DNA of 64,000 nucleotides from Eubacteriales bacterium OttesenSCG-928-K08. Its GTDB lineage: Bacteria > Bacillota > Clostridia > Christensenellales > CAG-138. Position numbers and translations under genes: made by a program. Within the stretch, counting starts at the first letter, position 1. Every line of letters starts with the position of its first letter. The notes under the pieces are model-generated. The model had not been told where the DNA came from and did no database searches. It saw nothing but the letters and a program-made list of their open reading frames with translations. Shown in pieces: positions 8,336 to 18,427 of this stretch. The stretch covers positions 1 through 64,000 of the forward strand of contig JAJDHH010000006.1 in assembly GCA_030266105.1 (NCBI GenBank). The letters are read 5' to 3'.

Positions 8336-11313
8336 CCAAACACCTCCTGCATATAGGAATCTGACAGATTAAACTCCGCTTTTATCTGTGCTTTCATTTC
8401 GGCCGGTCGGCCGTCAATGAATTGCCGTATCTCCTCAATCTTTTTTATAAACGTCTGGTAAGACGATCGGTTAAATGGATCTGCATCCGCGCCGTTAAAC
8501 TTCGCGCGTTCACGCTCAATTTCCGGCTCAACCTGTGCATATAGCTTATCTAAATGCTCATGCATACGCTCCGGGGCATAAACTGTGTTCATTATCTCTG
8601 CAAAACGCCGCAAGAAGCTGTCTCTCCAATCGGCATTTTCAAGCAGCGCGTTAAACAAATCCGAGCATGGTTTATCCGCCAGCCTGCGTAGCGATAAAGT
8701 TTTATGTGATAATGATTTGGCTGAGCTATTGTCAAAACCCCAGCAAAAATCATAATAAATCCACTTCCATTTGCCGCCATCGACTTTATAATACTGAATG
8801 TTCCAATAGTCGGAGTTGGCAACATATATTTCACTAATCTGATAATCCATAAAACTATCCAGATCAACACGACTTGCAACATAATCGTATGCGTCTTTAT
8901 TCTTAAGACTGTTGGCCTTTATATAGTTCATAAGTTCCTGCCATTCCTTTGAAGAACCATAATGAACCCTTGAGGCGGAGCGCATAAGCGTCATGTTATC
9001 GGCATTTTCAAGCTCTTCATGCTGTGCGACAAAAAAGCGATTGCGCTTTTCTTTCAAAAAGTATACGCCCCAATATTCCCCGTTGAGGTAAAGCACATAG
9101 GGTTTATACGCTTGATACAGGAAATTGACATCCGTGCCAGCAAGCAGTCCGCCAGCCAACTCATCCTTGATTTTTGCATTCGCCTGATCTTGCCCACCTG
9201 CACGAAGCACCAAAGCTTTATAAGAATCATAAGGCAGCTGCGCAAAAAATGGATAGTCCATTCTGTTTTTGCCTTCACTATCCCTGGCGATGAGGTTAAA
9301 GCCCTTTTGCTCCCGCCCACGCCCAAACGCGCCTGCTATACGAGCGCTGATGTTCTGTGAAAAAACCTGAGTCCCGTTTTCATCAAATATTGCAAACGCA
9401 GCGGAGCGTTCCCATTCATCGCCCTTTTTGCCATAGTTCGCACTTCCTATGTATGGCCAGGCCTCATCAGGATCAATGCTGTCACCTTTTACGTAAATGC
9501 CCTTTTTGCTATCCCACAAATCGGGCGGGTCAAACACAAGTGTCGCAACGGGGAGCTGGTGGTTAACCCCATCCGTGGTGAATAAATACGTACCAGTTGC
9601 GCAGCGCCCGCTTAAATACCCTTGCTGCACAGCCAGCGCCCGCACAACCGTGTTTTTTGAAAGCTGGATTGGGCCGGAATACTGCGTGGAAGCGGTTGTC
9701 GGCACCGAGGAATCTGTGGTGTAATAAATCGTTGTGCCACTATTGGCTGTTAACTCTAACGAAAAAGGTTGATTGAATATGCCGGGCAGCACAGAAAATG
9801 TTGGCTGTTGAGTGATACCCTGATATCCCGCACCGTTTGCCTCACCGGGCGTAGGTTTATCATAATAAAGCAGGACACCGCCTGTTCGACCATGGCTGAT
9901 GTCCGCACCTGTATTGCGCAGTGAAAGCTTGTCCAAAAGCACGGCGTCAGGGGAAAACAAAAGCAGCACTTCACCTTCAGCCGCAAGCTTAAAGCTGGTT
10001 TCTAAAGTTTTTTTTTCCGTATCGGTAACATTGTTTCCGGTGGCAAGCAAAGTTAAATAACTTCCCGCTTCTATCGTCACATCAGGAAACACCCATTTGG
10101 CGGGATTTTTAGGATTATCCGATAAAGCATAGCCGCTAAGGTTAATTGCTGTGTTTGAGGAGTTATGCAGTTCAATCCAATCCTCAATCACGCCATTAAC
10201 GGTGGTTGTTGTGTTGTTATTCATCACTTCAGATATCATCAATCCGCCAACAGGAAAAATACTTGTTAACGAAAACTCCGCTAAACCCGCTTCCGTGTTA
10301 AGATAACCCGGAGTAGGCTGCGCGGTGCTTTCGAACTCACCGAAACCATCCGGCTTGCGGGCCATTGAAATATCCGCCTCTTGATTAGTGTAGGAAAAAC
10401 TATCTATAATCGCACCATTGCGCCCCGAAAAAACAACATCCTCAGCATAGGCTCTAAGGCCAAATGGCGCATGCAGTTCGCCATCAATCAAGCCATCTAG
10501 CCCGGAGCAATACACAAGCTTTACACTGTTTGCCGGAATGATTGTCCCTTCAGGGACAATCCACTTCATAGGCTGATCGATATCATCCGATAAGCCACAG
10601 CCCGAAATATCAACATCTGCGCCGGTGGTATTATAAAGCTCGATCCAGTCAGGATAGTTCCCCTGAGGGCCGGGCAATGTTGTAGCGTTGCTGGCCATAA
10701 ACTCATTGATACGGATGCCGTTATCCTGCATGGTTTCCTGCAAGGTCGCACGATATGCCGCGATGCCTTCTTCCGTGTTAGGGTAACCGGGGGAGGGGTG
10801 TGCCATTTCCACCCAAGCGCCCGTTTCGTTCCTGCCTAAAGTTGCATTTGATGATACGCTGGTGAGCTGGAGATTATCAATCGCCTTACCAGTAGCGTTG
10901 CTTAGTATCAGAACATCCGTCGCAGAAAGCTTAAATGGGGCGTGTAAAGCGCCTAATGAAGTGTCTCCCGAACAATACACAACGATATAACCACCAGCAG
11001 GCAGAATTGTTCCCGAAGGGAATGCCCACTTAGCGGCGGATATTAGCTCATCTGATAGTCCAAAACCGGAAATGTTGATATCCGTTTCTGTAGGATTATA
11101 AATTTCGACCCAATCAGGGAAGTTTCCGTTTGCGTCAGGTACGGCACCTTTATTGGATGTCATAACCTCGTTTATTTGAAGCTGCCAATAGTTGCCGTTG
11201 GAGTCTGGTGATTGTCCGCCGGCAGAAAAAACGAATATAAGAACAACCACGCATACTAGCACGGCAGCAATGAGTAAAAAAAATCCACGCTTGTTCAAGG
11301 ATACTCCTTTCAT
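8332..11313 (-). CDS. CotH kinase family protein with repeated lamin-tail-like domains and chitobiase-like C-terminal repeat
   Basis: Three LTD-like repeats (INEVMTSN...DWVEIYNPT; INEFMASN...DWIELYNTT; ISEVMNNN...DWIELHNSS), TTDSSVPTTASTQYSGPI, CotH core FLKEKRNRFFVAQH...YDFCWGFDNS; N-terminal signal anchor. Confidence 0.9.
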   Translation of the reverse strand: MKGVSLNKRGFFLLIAAVLVCVVVLIFVFSAGGQSPDSNGNYWQLQINEVMTSNKGAVPDANGNFPDWVEIYNPTETDINISGFGLSDELISAAKWAFPSGTILPAGGYIVVYCSGDTSLGALHAPFKLSATDVLILSNATGKAIDNLQLTSVSSNATLGRNETGAWVEMAHPSPGYPNTEEGIAAYRATLQETMQDNGIRINEFMASNATTLPGPQGNYPDWIELYNTTGADVDISGCGLSDDIDQPMKWIVPEGTIIPANSVKLVYCSGLDGLIDGELHAPFGLRAYAEDVVFSGRNGAIIDSFSYTNQEADISMARKPDGFGEFESTAQPTPGYLNTEAGLAEFSLTSIFPVGGLMISEVMNNNTTTTVNGVIEDWIELHNSSNTAINLSGYALSDNPKNPAKWVFPDVTIEAGSYLTLLATGNNVTDTEKKTLETSFKLAAEGEVLLLFSPDAVLLDKLSLRNTGADISHGRTGGVLLYYDKPTPGEANGAGYQGITQQPTFSVLPGIFNQPFSLELTANSGTTIYYTTDSSVPTTASTQYSGPIQLSKNTVVRALAVQQGYLSGRCATGTYLFTTDGVNHQLPVATLVFDPPDLWDSKKGIYVKGDSIDPDEAWPYIGSANYGKKGDEWERSAAFAIFDENGTQVFSQNISARIAGAFGRGREQKGFNLIARDSEGKNRMDYPFFAQLPYDSYKALVLRAGGQDQANAKIKDELAGGLLAGTDVNFLYQAYKPYVLYLNGEYWGVYFLKEKRNRFFVAQHEELENADNMTLMRSASRVHYGSSKEWQELMNYIKANSLKNKDAYDYVASRVDLDSFMDYQISEIYVANSDYWNIQYYKVDGGKWKWIYYDFCWGFDNSSAKSLSHKTLSLRRLADKPCSDLFNALLENADWRDSFLRRFAEIMNTVYAPERMHEHLDKLYAQVEPEIERERAKFNGADADPFNRSSYQTFIKKIEEIRQFIDGRPAEMKAQIKAEFNLSDSYMQEVFG

Positions 11314-11443
11314 GGCGGTGTTTTGCTTTAGTAAAAGGGCCCACTACGACATCTACCATTAGAAAAAGCCCAGTATCTTCCGTGCAATACTATACCACAA
11401 ACAGACCCAAGTGCAAATGATCGTTTTGTAAATTCGTGTTGGA

Positions 11444-12589
11444 CTATGTTTCGCCGCCAACCTTTGGGGTTCTGTTTAGCCAACGGTCAACCAGATGATA
11501 GCAAACTGCAAAAATAGGGGTACCCAGCAGCATGCCCCAAATGCCAAACAGCCCGCCGCCAATAATAATGCTAACCAAAACCCACAGGCCGGATAGACCA
11601 ATCGCATTTCCAACCACATGTGGATATATGAGGTTGCCCTCAATCTGCTGCAAAACAATTATAAACACCACAAACCAGACTGCCTGAACAGGATCGATCA
11701 CCAGCAAAATCAATGCGCAGGGGATCGTGCCAATATAAGCGCCAAGTATGGGTATTATGGCTGTAATCGCAATTACAGTGCTTATCAAAAGAGCGTAATC
11801 CATCCTAAAAACACTCATGCCTATAAAACAAAGAACACCTAAAATCAGGGCTTCGGTTAATTGCCCAAATATGAACTTGCTAAAAACATTGTTGGATAGC
11901 TGCAAAACCTCGCAAAACTTGTTTGTGCGCCGCTGACCAAGCAATGCCACAAAAAACCTTCTGGTTTGCGCAAACACTGTTTCTTTATTATACAGAAAAA
12001 AGATTGAAAGCATAAACGCCAGCACAAAGTTAAACAACCCGCTTGTAAAGCTGATTGTAAAATTAAGCGCTTTATTAACCACAGTTCCCATAATGGATTG
12101 GAGGAAGGCGACCGCCTGATCCCAAAGTGTAGTGATCGTTTCGCTTATGCCCGGATTAATTGCGAGCGAGGATAAAAAACCATCGGACCATGACTGGAAG
12201 CTGTTAAGATAACCGCCAAAGTTCATAGCAAGTGCTGTAACACTTTCAACAAAGCGTGGCGCAACCAGCACAACCAGGCCAATAACAAAGGCCAGCACAC
12301 TTAAATAAGCAAGCAAGAGGCTCAATGCACGCCAAATAGAACGCAAAAACCTGCTTTTGTGATATTCGAAGCTTTTTAATACCTTATACTGAAAAAAATC
12401 TGTTGGCAAATGGAACAAAAAGGCTAAAACTAACCCCATAAACAAAGCTGAAAGCCCGCCCAAAAACCATTGAACGGCACCCCACACCGACTCAAGCCTA
12501 TAGAACAAAAGGAAAAGCAGCACAGCATATGTGATAAGCAGTATTGGCCGCTTGAGCAAGCCTCGTTTGTTCGGGCCGGGGTTTTCCAT
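11444..12589 (-). CDS. AI-2E family transporter
   Basis: 8-TM-type permease; GNLIYPHVVGNAIGLSGLWVLVSIIIGGGLFGIWGMLLGTP. Confidence 0.9.
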   Translation of the reverse strand: MENPGPNKRGLLKRPILLITYAVLLFLLFYRLESVWGAVQWFLGGLSALFMGLVLAFLFHLPTDFFQYKVLKSFEYHKSRFLRSIWRALSLLLAYLSVLAFVIGLVVLVAPRFVESVTALAMNFGGYLNSFQSWSDGFLSSLAINPGISETITTLWDQAVAFLQSIMGTVVNKALNFTISFTSGLFNFVLAFMLSIFFLYNKETVFAQTRRFFVALLGQRRTNKFCEVLQLSNNVFSKFIFGQLTEALILGVLCFIGMSVFRMDYALLISTVIAITAIIPILGAYIGTIPCALILLVIDPVQAVWFVVFIIVLQQIEGNLIYPHVVGNAIGLSGLWVLVSIIIGGGLFGIWGMLLGTPIFAVCYHLVDRWLNRTPKVGGET

Positions 12590-12597
12590 TTTGCTCC

Positions 12598-13371
12598 TTA
12601 AATGCTAAACGCATGAAAGTTAATTTTTTCAGTCTTTTTTGCAAGATCCTTTATTGGCAAAGACTGTAGGTGCACAACAAAAGTGGTTTTGTCACCGGGG
12701 TGCAATATCGCATTGCGCGTAAAATACCAAACGCCAAGCAATGTGTCGGCTTCATCGTAAAACTGCACGTAAACCATGCTTAGCTCACTGTCTTCATCGC
12801 AGATATTACGCAGCTCGCCTGAAAGTGTAGCAAAGCTGGGATAGTTTTGAATAAGCTTTGCGTTTGCCACACTAAGGTTTTTGGGCGATGCTGAAGTAGC
12901 GGCCCAGCTTAGCTCAACATTCAAAACAATTTCGCCGGATGGTGTTGCGCCTTCATTTTGTGGGAGGAAAAGCGCCGCGCAGCCTGTTTCACCCGGAGCA
13001 ATAACATCCCGCTCACCAACAAGCGGCGTGTAAGTCTGCGTTTGCGTGCCGCTTGAATAGGAGAACGTAAACACCGCTTCACTCAACACCAGATTAGCAT
13101 TCCCCGTATTTGTATATGTTACTCCACCATAAAGAATGTCATCAAACATATAGGCAACCGTGTCCACAACCAAAAGACCGTTGTTACCTGTAATGTTTGT
13201 TGTCGAAAGGGAAGGGGCGCTAATATCTCCCGGTTCTGCAGAATTATCGGGATTATTTGAATCAACAACAAGTTGATCCTCAAGAGCCGGCGCTGTTTCT
13301 TTGGGTTTGCAGCCGCTAAGCATAGTTAACATCATGGCTAAAACAAGAAATAATCTAAACAAAACCTTCAT
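12598..13371 (-). CDS. hypothetical lipoprotein
   Basis: MKVLFRLFLVLAMMLTMLSGC lipobox; ORF extends to 13404 but the start at 13371 fits the signal peptide. Confidence 0.75.
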   Translation of the reverse strand: MKVLFRLFLVLAMMLTMLSGCKPKETAPALEDQLVVDSNNPDNSAEPGDISAPSLSTTNITGNNGLLVVDTVAYMFDDILYGGVTYTNTGNANLVLSEAVFTFSYSSGTQTQTYTPLVGERDVIAPGETGCAALFLPQNEGATPSGEIVLNVELSWAATSASPKNLSVANAKLIQNYPSFATLSGELRNICDEDSELSMVYVQFYDEADTLLGVWYFTRNAILHPGDKTTFVVHLQSLPIKDLAKKTEKINFHAFSI

Positions 13372-13373
13372 GA

Positions 13374-15107
13374 CTATTCCTCCTGACCAAAAAGATAACC
13401 ACAAAGCAGTTGATCTGCGCTTTCCATCATTTTAGCAAGTAAAATGTCCACCTGCGATTCGTCCTTTGCGTTTGCACCAATGTAGAGTTTAAGCTTTGGC
13501 TCCGTGCCTGATGGGCGCACAACCATCCATGCGCCATTTTCAAACAGCAAGCGCACCATGTTTGAAGAAGGCAACTCCAAAGGTTGCTTGTTGTTAGATG
13601 CAAGCAAAAGACTTGAGCGAGACTCATAATCCTCAAATACGGTAACAGAGATGCCTGCAAGCTCGCTTGGAATTTCTGTTCTTAATCCACGCATGGCGCG
13701 GTTTATGCTCTCGAGTCCTTCAATTCCATTAAGTGTGTAATTCTTGACGGATTCCTTAAAGTATCCGTATTTATCGTATAGCTCCTGCACTGCATCATCC
13801 AGTGTTTTACCACGCGCAGCATAAACAACACAGATTTCCGCCACAAGCATGGCGGTGCATATTGCATCCTTATCCCGCGAAAAGGTGCCCGCAAGAAAAC
13901 CAAAACTCTCCTCAAAGCCAAACAGGAAGGTGTGTGCTTTTGTGCGAATAGAATTTTCGATTTTTTCAGATATAAAACGAAAACCCGTTAACACACTATC
14001 AAGCTTTACGTTATAGTGCGCGCAAATTTCATCCGCAAGCCGTGTGCTTACCAGGGATTTAACAACGAGCGCATTTTGCGGCAGCAAGCCGGCGCTTGCC
14101 TTGCTTGAGAGTATATATTCAAGAAGCAAACAGCCGATTTGATTGCCGGTTAACACTTTAAACGAACCATCTTTTTTACGCACGGCAACGCCTAATCTAT
14201 CTGAATCCGGGTCGGTGGCCAGTATTGTATCTGCGCCGACTTTGTTTGCAAGCTTTGTTGCAAGGGTAAACGCATCCGGATCCTCAGGATTAGGCGCACT
14301 AACGGTTGGAAAATTTCCATTGGGCAATTCCTGCTCGGGAACCACATGCACGTTGCTTACGCCAATTCTGTTAAGAATTTCGCGCACAGGGATGTTGCCC
14401 GCACCATGCAATGGTGTGTAAACAACACTAAGAGAATTTCCTTTTTCCCTGACAAGCTTTGGGTTTAATAGCAAACTCATCGTGGAAGCATAGTAGGCTT
14501 CGTCTACATCCTTGCCTATAATCTGCAAAAGCCCGCTATCCAAAGCCTCGATTTTGCTCATCTGCTGTATTTTAAAGTACTCGCATTTTTCGATTTCACA
14601 AAGGATGGCGTTAGCCTGTTCCGGAGCGACCTGCCCGCCATCCTCCCAATAGACCTTGTAACCATTATAAATAGCGGGATTATGGCTGGCCGTAATAACA
14701 ACACCCGCCACACAACCCAAATGGCGCAAAGCAAATGAGAGCTGCGGCACTGCGCGAATGGACTCAAAAAGATACGCCTTAAGGCCATTCTTTGCGAGTA
14801 CTAACGCACAGGTAAGCGCAAACTCGCTGGAGAAATTGCGCGAATCATATGCAATGGCTACCCCGCGCTGTTTTGCGTTTGGTATTTTTAAAAGATAGTT
14901 GGAAAGGCCCAGCGTTGCGCGCCTGACAACATACTCGTTCATGCGGTTAGTTCCCGCGCCAAGTATGCCACGAAGCCCTGCTGTTCCAAAGGCAAGCTCT
15001 GTATAAAAACGATCCTCAATTTCACTTTCAGTTAAAGTTTGAAGCTCGAGGCGAGTTTGTTCATCCGCAAGCTCAAGCCATTGCGAAAACCGCTGTTTAT
15101 AATCCAT
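13374..15107 (-). CDS. pgcA: phospho-sugar mutase (phosphoglucomutase/phosphomannomutase family)
   Basis: TAGLRGILGAGTNRMN, VITASHNPAIYNGYK, ATDPDSDRLGVAV, GFEESFGFL, RPSGTEPKLKLYI. Confidence 0.93.
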   Translation of the reverse strand: MDYKQRFSQWLELADEQTRLELQTLTESEIEDRFYTELAFGTAGLRGILGAGTNRMNEYVVRRATLGLSNYLLKIPNAKQRGVAIAYDSRNFSSEFALTCALVLAKNGLKAYLFESIRAVPQLSFALRHLGCVAGVVITASHNPAIYNGYKVYWEDGGQVAPEQANAILCEIEKCEYFKIQQMSKIEALDSGLLQIIGKDVDEAYYASTMSLLLNPKLVREKGNSLSVVYTPLHGAGNIPVREILNRIGVSNVHVVPEQELPNGNFPTVSAPNPEDPDAFTLATKLANKVGADTILATDPDSDRLGVAVRKKDGSFKVLTGNQIGCLLLEYILSSKASAGLLPQNALVVKSLVSTRLADEICAHYNVKLDSVLTGFRFISEKIENSIRTKAHTFLFGFEESFGFLAGTFSRDKDAICTAMLVAEICVVYAARGKTLDDAVQELYDKYGYFKESVKNYTLNGIEGLESINRAMRGLRTEIPSELAGISVTVFEDYESRSSLLLASNNKQPLELPSSNMVRLLFENGAWMVVRPSGTEPKLKLYIGANAKDESQVDILLAKMMESADQLLCGYLFGQEE

Positions 15108-15139
15108 AACTATCCTCCTTGCTGCGCAGCCACGTTTGG

Positions 15140-15919
15140 CTAAGATGTGCGCAAATCGTTCAAGTATTCTTTATATGTAGTGTATACCTGTTTGTTCTGA
15201 TCGATGAATTTTTCGATAAAGCAGCTATAAATCACATTGTTTCCAACAATGATATGGTCAAACATTTGAATAGCAATGCTGTTAAGCGCGTTACGTATTG
15301 CATTTGTTGCGATAAGATCATCATCCGATGGGCTTGGGTCGCCGCTTGGGTGGTTATGCAGCAGCAACACTGAGTGCGCACGGTGGCGCAAGGCCGACTC
15401 AACCACCCGCCTTGGATACAGAGGCGCTTCGGTTAACGTGCCTGAGTATAAGCGCTCAGCGCCAAGAAGAAGCCTGTTTTTGTTAAGGCTTGCAACATAG
15501 ACCGATTCATATTGCTCACTTTTTAAAAGTCCAATTGCGTATGGCGCTGCCTGCGCAGGAGTTGTGAGCAAAACAGCATTGTTTTGCCCATCCATTCTGC
15601 GCAAAAGCCCATGTATATCCCCTTGCATACGCAAAAAGACCGCAGCCCGTTCACCAATTCCATCAACGAGCATTAAGTCCTTAACATCCGCATTAAAGGT
15701 TGCCTCAAGTGAACCAAATTTATGGATAAGCGCGTGTGCCGGAGCGTTTGTATCCCTTCGTGGGATTACGTAGGTAAGCAGCAGCTCCAGTATTTCATGC
15801 TCGGCAAACCCGCTTAAACCATTTTCGATATAACGCGCACGAAACCGCTCTCTATGTCCCTCATGCATATTATACCTCTTTTTTGCTTTCCATCTTGTGG
15901 CGAATGCGCTGTAACGCAT
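15140..15919 (-). CDS. radC: RadC family JAB-domain protein
   Basis: LHNHPSGDPSPSDDD motif, HhH-like KDLMLVDGIGERAAVFLR. Confidence 0.93.
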   Translation of the reverse strand: MRYSAFATRWKAKKRYNMHEGHRERFRARYIENGLSGFAEHEILELLLTYVIPRRDTNAPAHALIHKFGSLEATFNADVKDLMLVDGIGERAAVFLRMQGDIHGLLRRMDGQNNAVLLTTPAQAAPYAIGLLKSEQYESVYVASLNKNRLLLGAERLYSGTLTEAPLYPRRVVESALRHRAHSVLLLHNHPSGDPSPSDDDLIATNAIRNALNSIAIQMFDHIIVGNNVIYSCFIEKFIDQNKQVYTTYKEYLNDLRTS

Positions 15920-16511
15920 TATCCACTGCCTTTGGCTGGCGGCCTAATTGTTCTGCAATTTCAGCATATGACAAGCCTTCCAGATATAGCGCAAGGGTTT
16001 TGCGCTCAAATGGTGAAAGCGAATCCTTAAGGCGCTGTGCGATTGCCTCGTAGGTTTCCTGGCTAATAACGGTTTCCTCCGGGTCGCTTACGCGTGCCAT
16101 GGTTAAAACATCAATCAATGTGCGTTCAGGTTCCTCTGAAAACAAAGGCTTGTTTAAAGAAACATATGAGTTTAGCGGCATATGCTTTTGCCTGGTTGCA
16201 GCTTTAATGGCGGTAATCATCTGCCGAGTTACACAAATTTCCGCAAAGTTCCGAAACGAACTGATTTTTTCGGGGTTATAGTCTCTAATTGCCTTATATA
16301 GGCCAATCATACCTTCTTGAATAATGTCCTCACGATCCGCGCCTATCAAAAAATAGGATCTGGCGCGCGAGCGAATAAAGGGCTTATATTTTTCGTACAA
16401 AAAATCCTCGGCCGCAACATCTCCTGCCCAAGAAGCAGTTATAAGTTCTTCATCCGTCATTTGGTCGTATTTTTCAAAAAGCAATTCCTCGCTCACCGAT
16501 TCCTCCGTCAT
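15870..16511 (-). CDS. sigH: RNA polymerase sigma-H factor
   Basis: Sigma-70 region 2 (YFLIGADREDIIQEGMIGLYKAIRDY), region 4 (YAEIAEQLGRQPKAVDNALQRIR); size and gene context next to rlmB and Mini-III. Confidence 0.9.
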   Translation of the reverse strand: MTEESVSEELLFEKYDQMTDEELITASWAGDVAAEDFLYEKYKPFIRSRARSYFLIGADREDIIQEGMIGLYKAIRDYNPEKISSFRNFAEICVTRQMITAIKAATRQKHMPLNSYVSLNKPLFSEEPERTLIDVLTMARVSDPEETVISQETYEAIAQRLKDSLSPFERKTLALYLEGLSYAEIAEQLGRQPKAVDNALQRIRHKMESKKEV

Positions 16512-17617
16512 TCAGCCTGCAGGCTGTCCTGGCGATTTTTTTCAAACATTAGTATTGCTGCTGCTACCGACGCGTTAAGCGAATCGATTTTCCCGCACAT
16601 CGGAATAGAAATCAAATAATCGCAATTCTCACGAACAAGGCGCGATAATCCTTCGCCTTCGCTGCCAATCACCAACGCAAGCGGGCCACGAATATCCGAT
16701 TTTGTCATTGGTGTTCCCTGCATATCCGCTCCGGCAATCCAAACTCCGGCTTGCTTTAATCTTGCAATAGCATTATTCAGGTTTGAAACTTTAGCGACCT
16801 TAACATATTCCACTGCACCGGCGCTTGCCTTTGCAACAGCAGCAGTAATGGAAGCTGAGCGGCGCTTAGGTAAAATAACCCCATGCACGCCAGCGCAAGC
16901 GGCGCTCCTTAGCATTGAGCCAAGGTTATGTGGGTCAGTGATTTCATCGAGCAGCAGCACAAATGGCGGCTGCGAAAGCTCTTTCGCGTAATCGAGAATA
17001 TCCTCGACCGTGCAATATTCAATATCCGGCACCATGGCCAAAATGCCCTGGTGGTTGCCCGTTTTGTTGCCATGGCCAAAGGGTAAGCAAAGCTCATCCA
17101 AACGCTTGCGCTCAGTTGTGCGCACTATTATGTTTTTATCCTTTGCCATGTTTATGATTTCACGCAAGGAGCCGTCAATTTCAGGAACTACCAAAATTCG
17201 GTCAATGCTACGATCATTTTTAATGGCTTCACGCACAGCATTTCGCCCCATTAAAAAATAGGGAAGAGTATCCTCGCGCAATGGCTGAGTTTGCTCTAAG
17301 GTGGGTTCAGCTTCAAAATCCGGGGGATTATTCGGCTTGCGCCATTCATTTTGGTAGCTTTTGGGCGGCCCGGCTTCCTTTTCTTTTTTTGCGTAAGGAC
17401 GGCTCGAATATGTTCTTTGCGCTTCATCCTCCCGGCGTCCATTGTTGTTTGATCTACGCGGTGCCACACCTGAATCATCCTTTTTTGCATAGGATGATCC
17501 CTGTGTGGATCCATGCTTTTTATCAGGATAAGGCTGGCCCTCCTTACGAGAGGGCGTGTTTCGGTTATTTTGCCGGTGGTTATCCTGACCACCATTTTTG
17601 TTTGATCTATATGTCAT
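16508..17617 (-). CDS. rlmB: 23S rRNA 2'-O-methyltransferase RlmB (SpoU family) with disordered N-terminal extension
   Basis: LLDEITDPHNLGSMLRSA, LVIGSEGEGLSRLVRENCD, ISIPMCGKIDSLNASVAAAI. Confidence 0.93.
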   Translation of the reverse strand: MTYRSNKNGGQDNHRQNNRNTPSRKEGQPYPDKKHGSTQGSSYAKKDDSGVAPRRSNNNGRREDEAQRTYSSRPYAKKEKEAGPPKSYQNEWRKPNNPPDFEAEPTLEQTQPLREDTLPYFLMGRNAVREAIKNDRSIDRILVVPEIDGSLREIINMAKDKNIIVRTTERKRLDELCLPFGHGNKTGNHQGILAMVPDIEYCTVEDILDYAKELSQPPFVLLLDEITDPHNLGSMLRSAACAGVHGVILPKRRSASITAAVAKASAGAVEYVKVAKVSNLNNAIARLKQAGVWIAGADMQGTPMTKSDIRGPLALVIGSEGEGLSRLVRENCDYLISIPMCGKIDSLNASVAAAILMFEKNRQDSLQAE

Positions 17618-17622
17618 TTATA

Positions 17623-17973
17623 TTATTCCGCCTCAGTCGGTATGGCCGCAAGCACGCGCACTATGCTAGATGAGTTGTTTTGCAGCGCATGCGCCTCACC
17701 ATCCTTGCACAAATGGGCTTGGCCTGGGGTAAGCTTAACAGGATTGCCATTATCAACGACCGTTGCTTCGCCCTCTAAAATGTAAAAAGCTTCGGCTTCA
17801 TTTTCGTGCACATGCGCGCCAATCGAGCTGCCGGGCTCAAGCGTAATTTCTGCAAACAAACGCATATGTGGGATTTTTTCTTCACCAAACACTTGTGTGA
17901 TACAAATCGTGCCATTACCACCACGCATGTTTTCGTGGTACTTTGGTGTTCTGTCCTTGGAATAACTAATCAT
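17623..17973 (-). CDS. cupin domain protein
   Basis: GSSIGAHVHENEAEAFYILEGEATVVDNG...LTPGQAHLCKDGEAHALQN. Confidence 0.88.
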   Translation of the reverse strand: MISYSKDRTPKYHENMRGGNGTICITQVFGEEKIPHMRLFAEITLEPGSSIGAHVHENEAEAFYILEGEATVVDNGNPVKLTPGQAHLCKDGEAHALQNNSSSIVRVLAAIPTEAE

Positions 17974-17992
17974 AAAAAGTCATCCTTTCTTT

Positions 17993-18427
17993 TTATAGGG
18001 TGTTAAGAGTAATGTCATTGAGCGCAGCCTTCATGATTTCATTAAGGCGCGCATCATCATTTTTCAGGTACAGGTATCCAACCAACGCTTCAAGGCCGGT
18101 TGCCGCACGATACTGCGCAATTGTAGCATTTTTTGCGGTTGTACCCATGTGCGCATTGCGCCCGCGCTTAAATACAGAAAGCTCCTGCTCGCTCAAAAGC
18201 GGAAGCACACGTTCGCTTGCCTGCGCCTGAGCCTGCGCGCAAACAAACCTTGAAGCTTTTATGTGAAAGCCATGTGCTGTTGCATCGCTCTGGTGCAACA
18301 GCACAGTGCGCACATACAAATCGTAAACAGTATCGCCCATATAGGCGAGCACCAGGGGGGAGGATAGTCCTGCATCCCTGGGCGCATGTTCTGGAATTAA
18401 CGCTCTTATTTGCTCACAAATACTCAT
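17993..18427 (-). CDS. mrnC: Mini-ribonuclease III
   Basis: LVLAYMGDTVYDLYVRT, FKRGRNAH, ATGLEALVGYLYL. Confidence 0.93.
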   Translation of the reverse strand: MSICEQIRALIPEHAPRDAGLSSPLVLAYMGDTVYDLYVRTVLLHQSDATAHGFHIKASRFVCAQAQAQASERVLPLLSEQELSVFKRGRNAHMGTTAKNATIAQYRAATGLEALVGYLYLKNDDARLNEIMKAALNDITLNTL

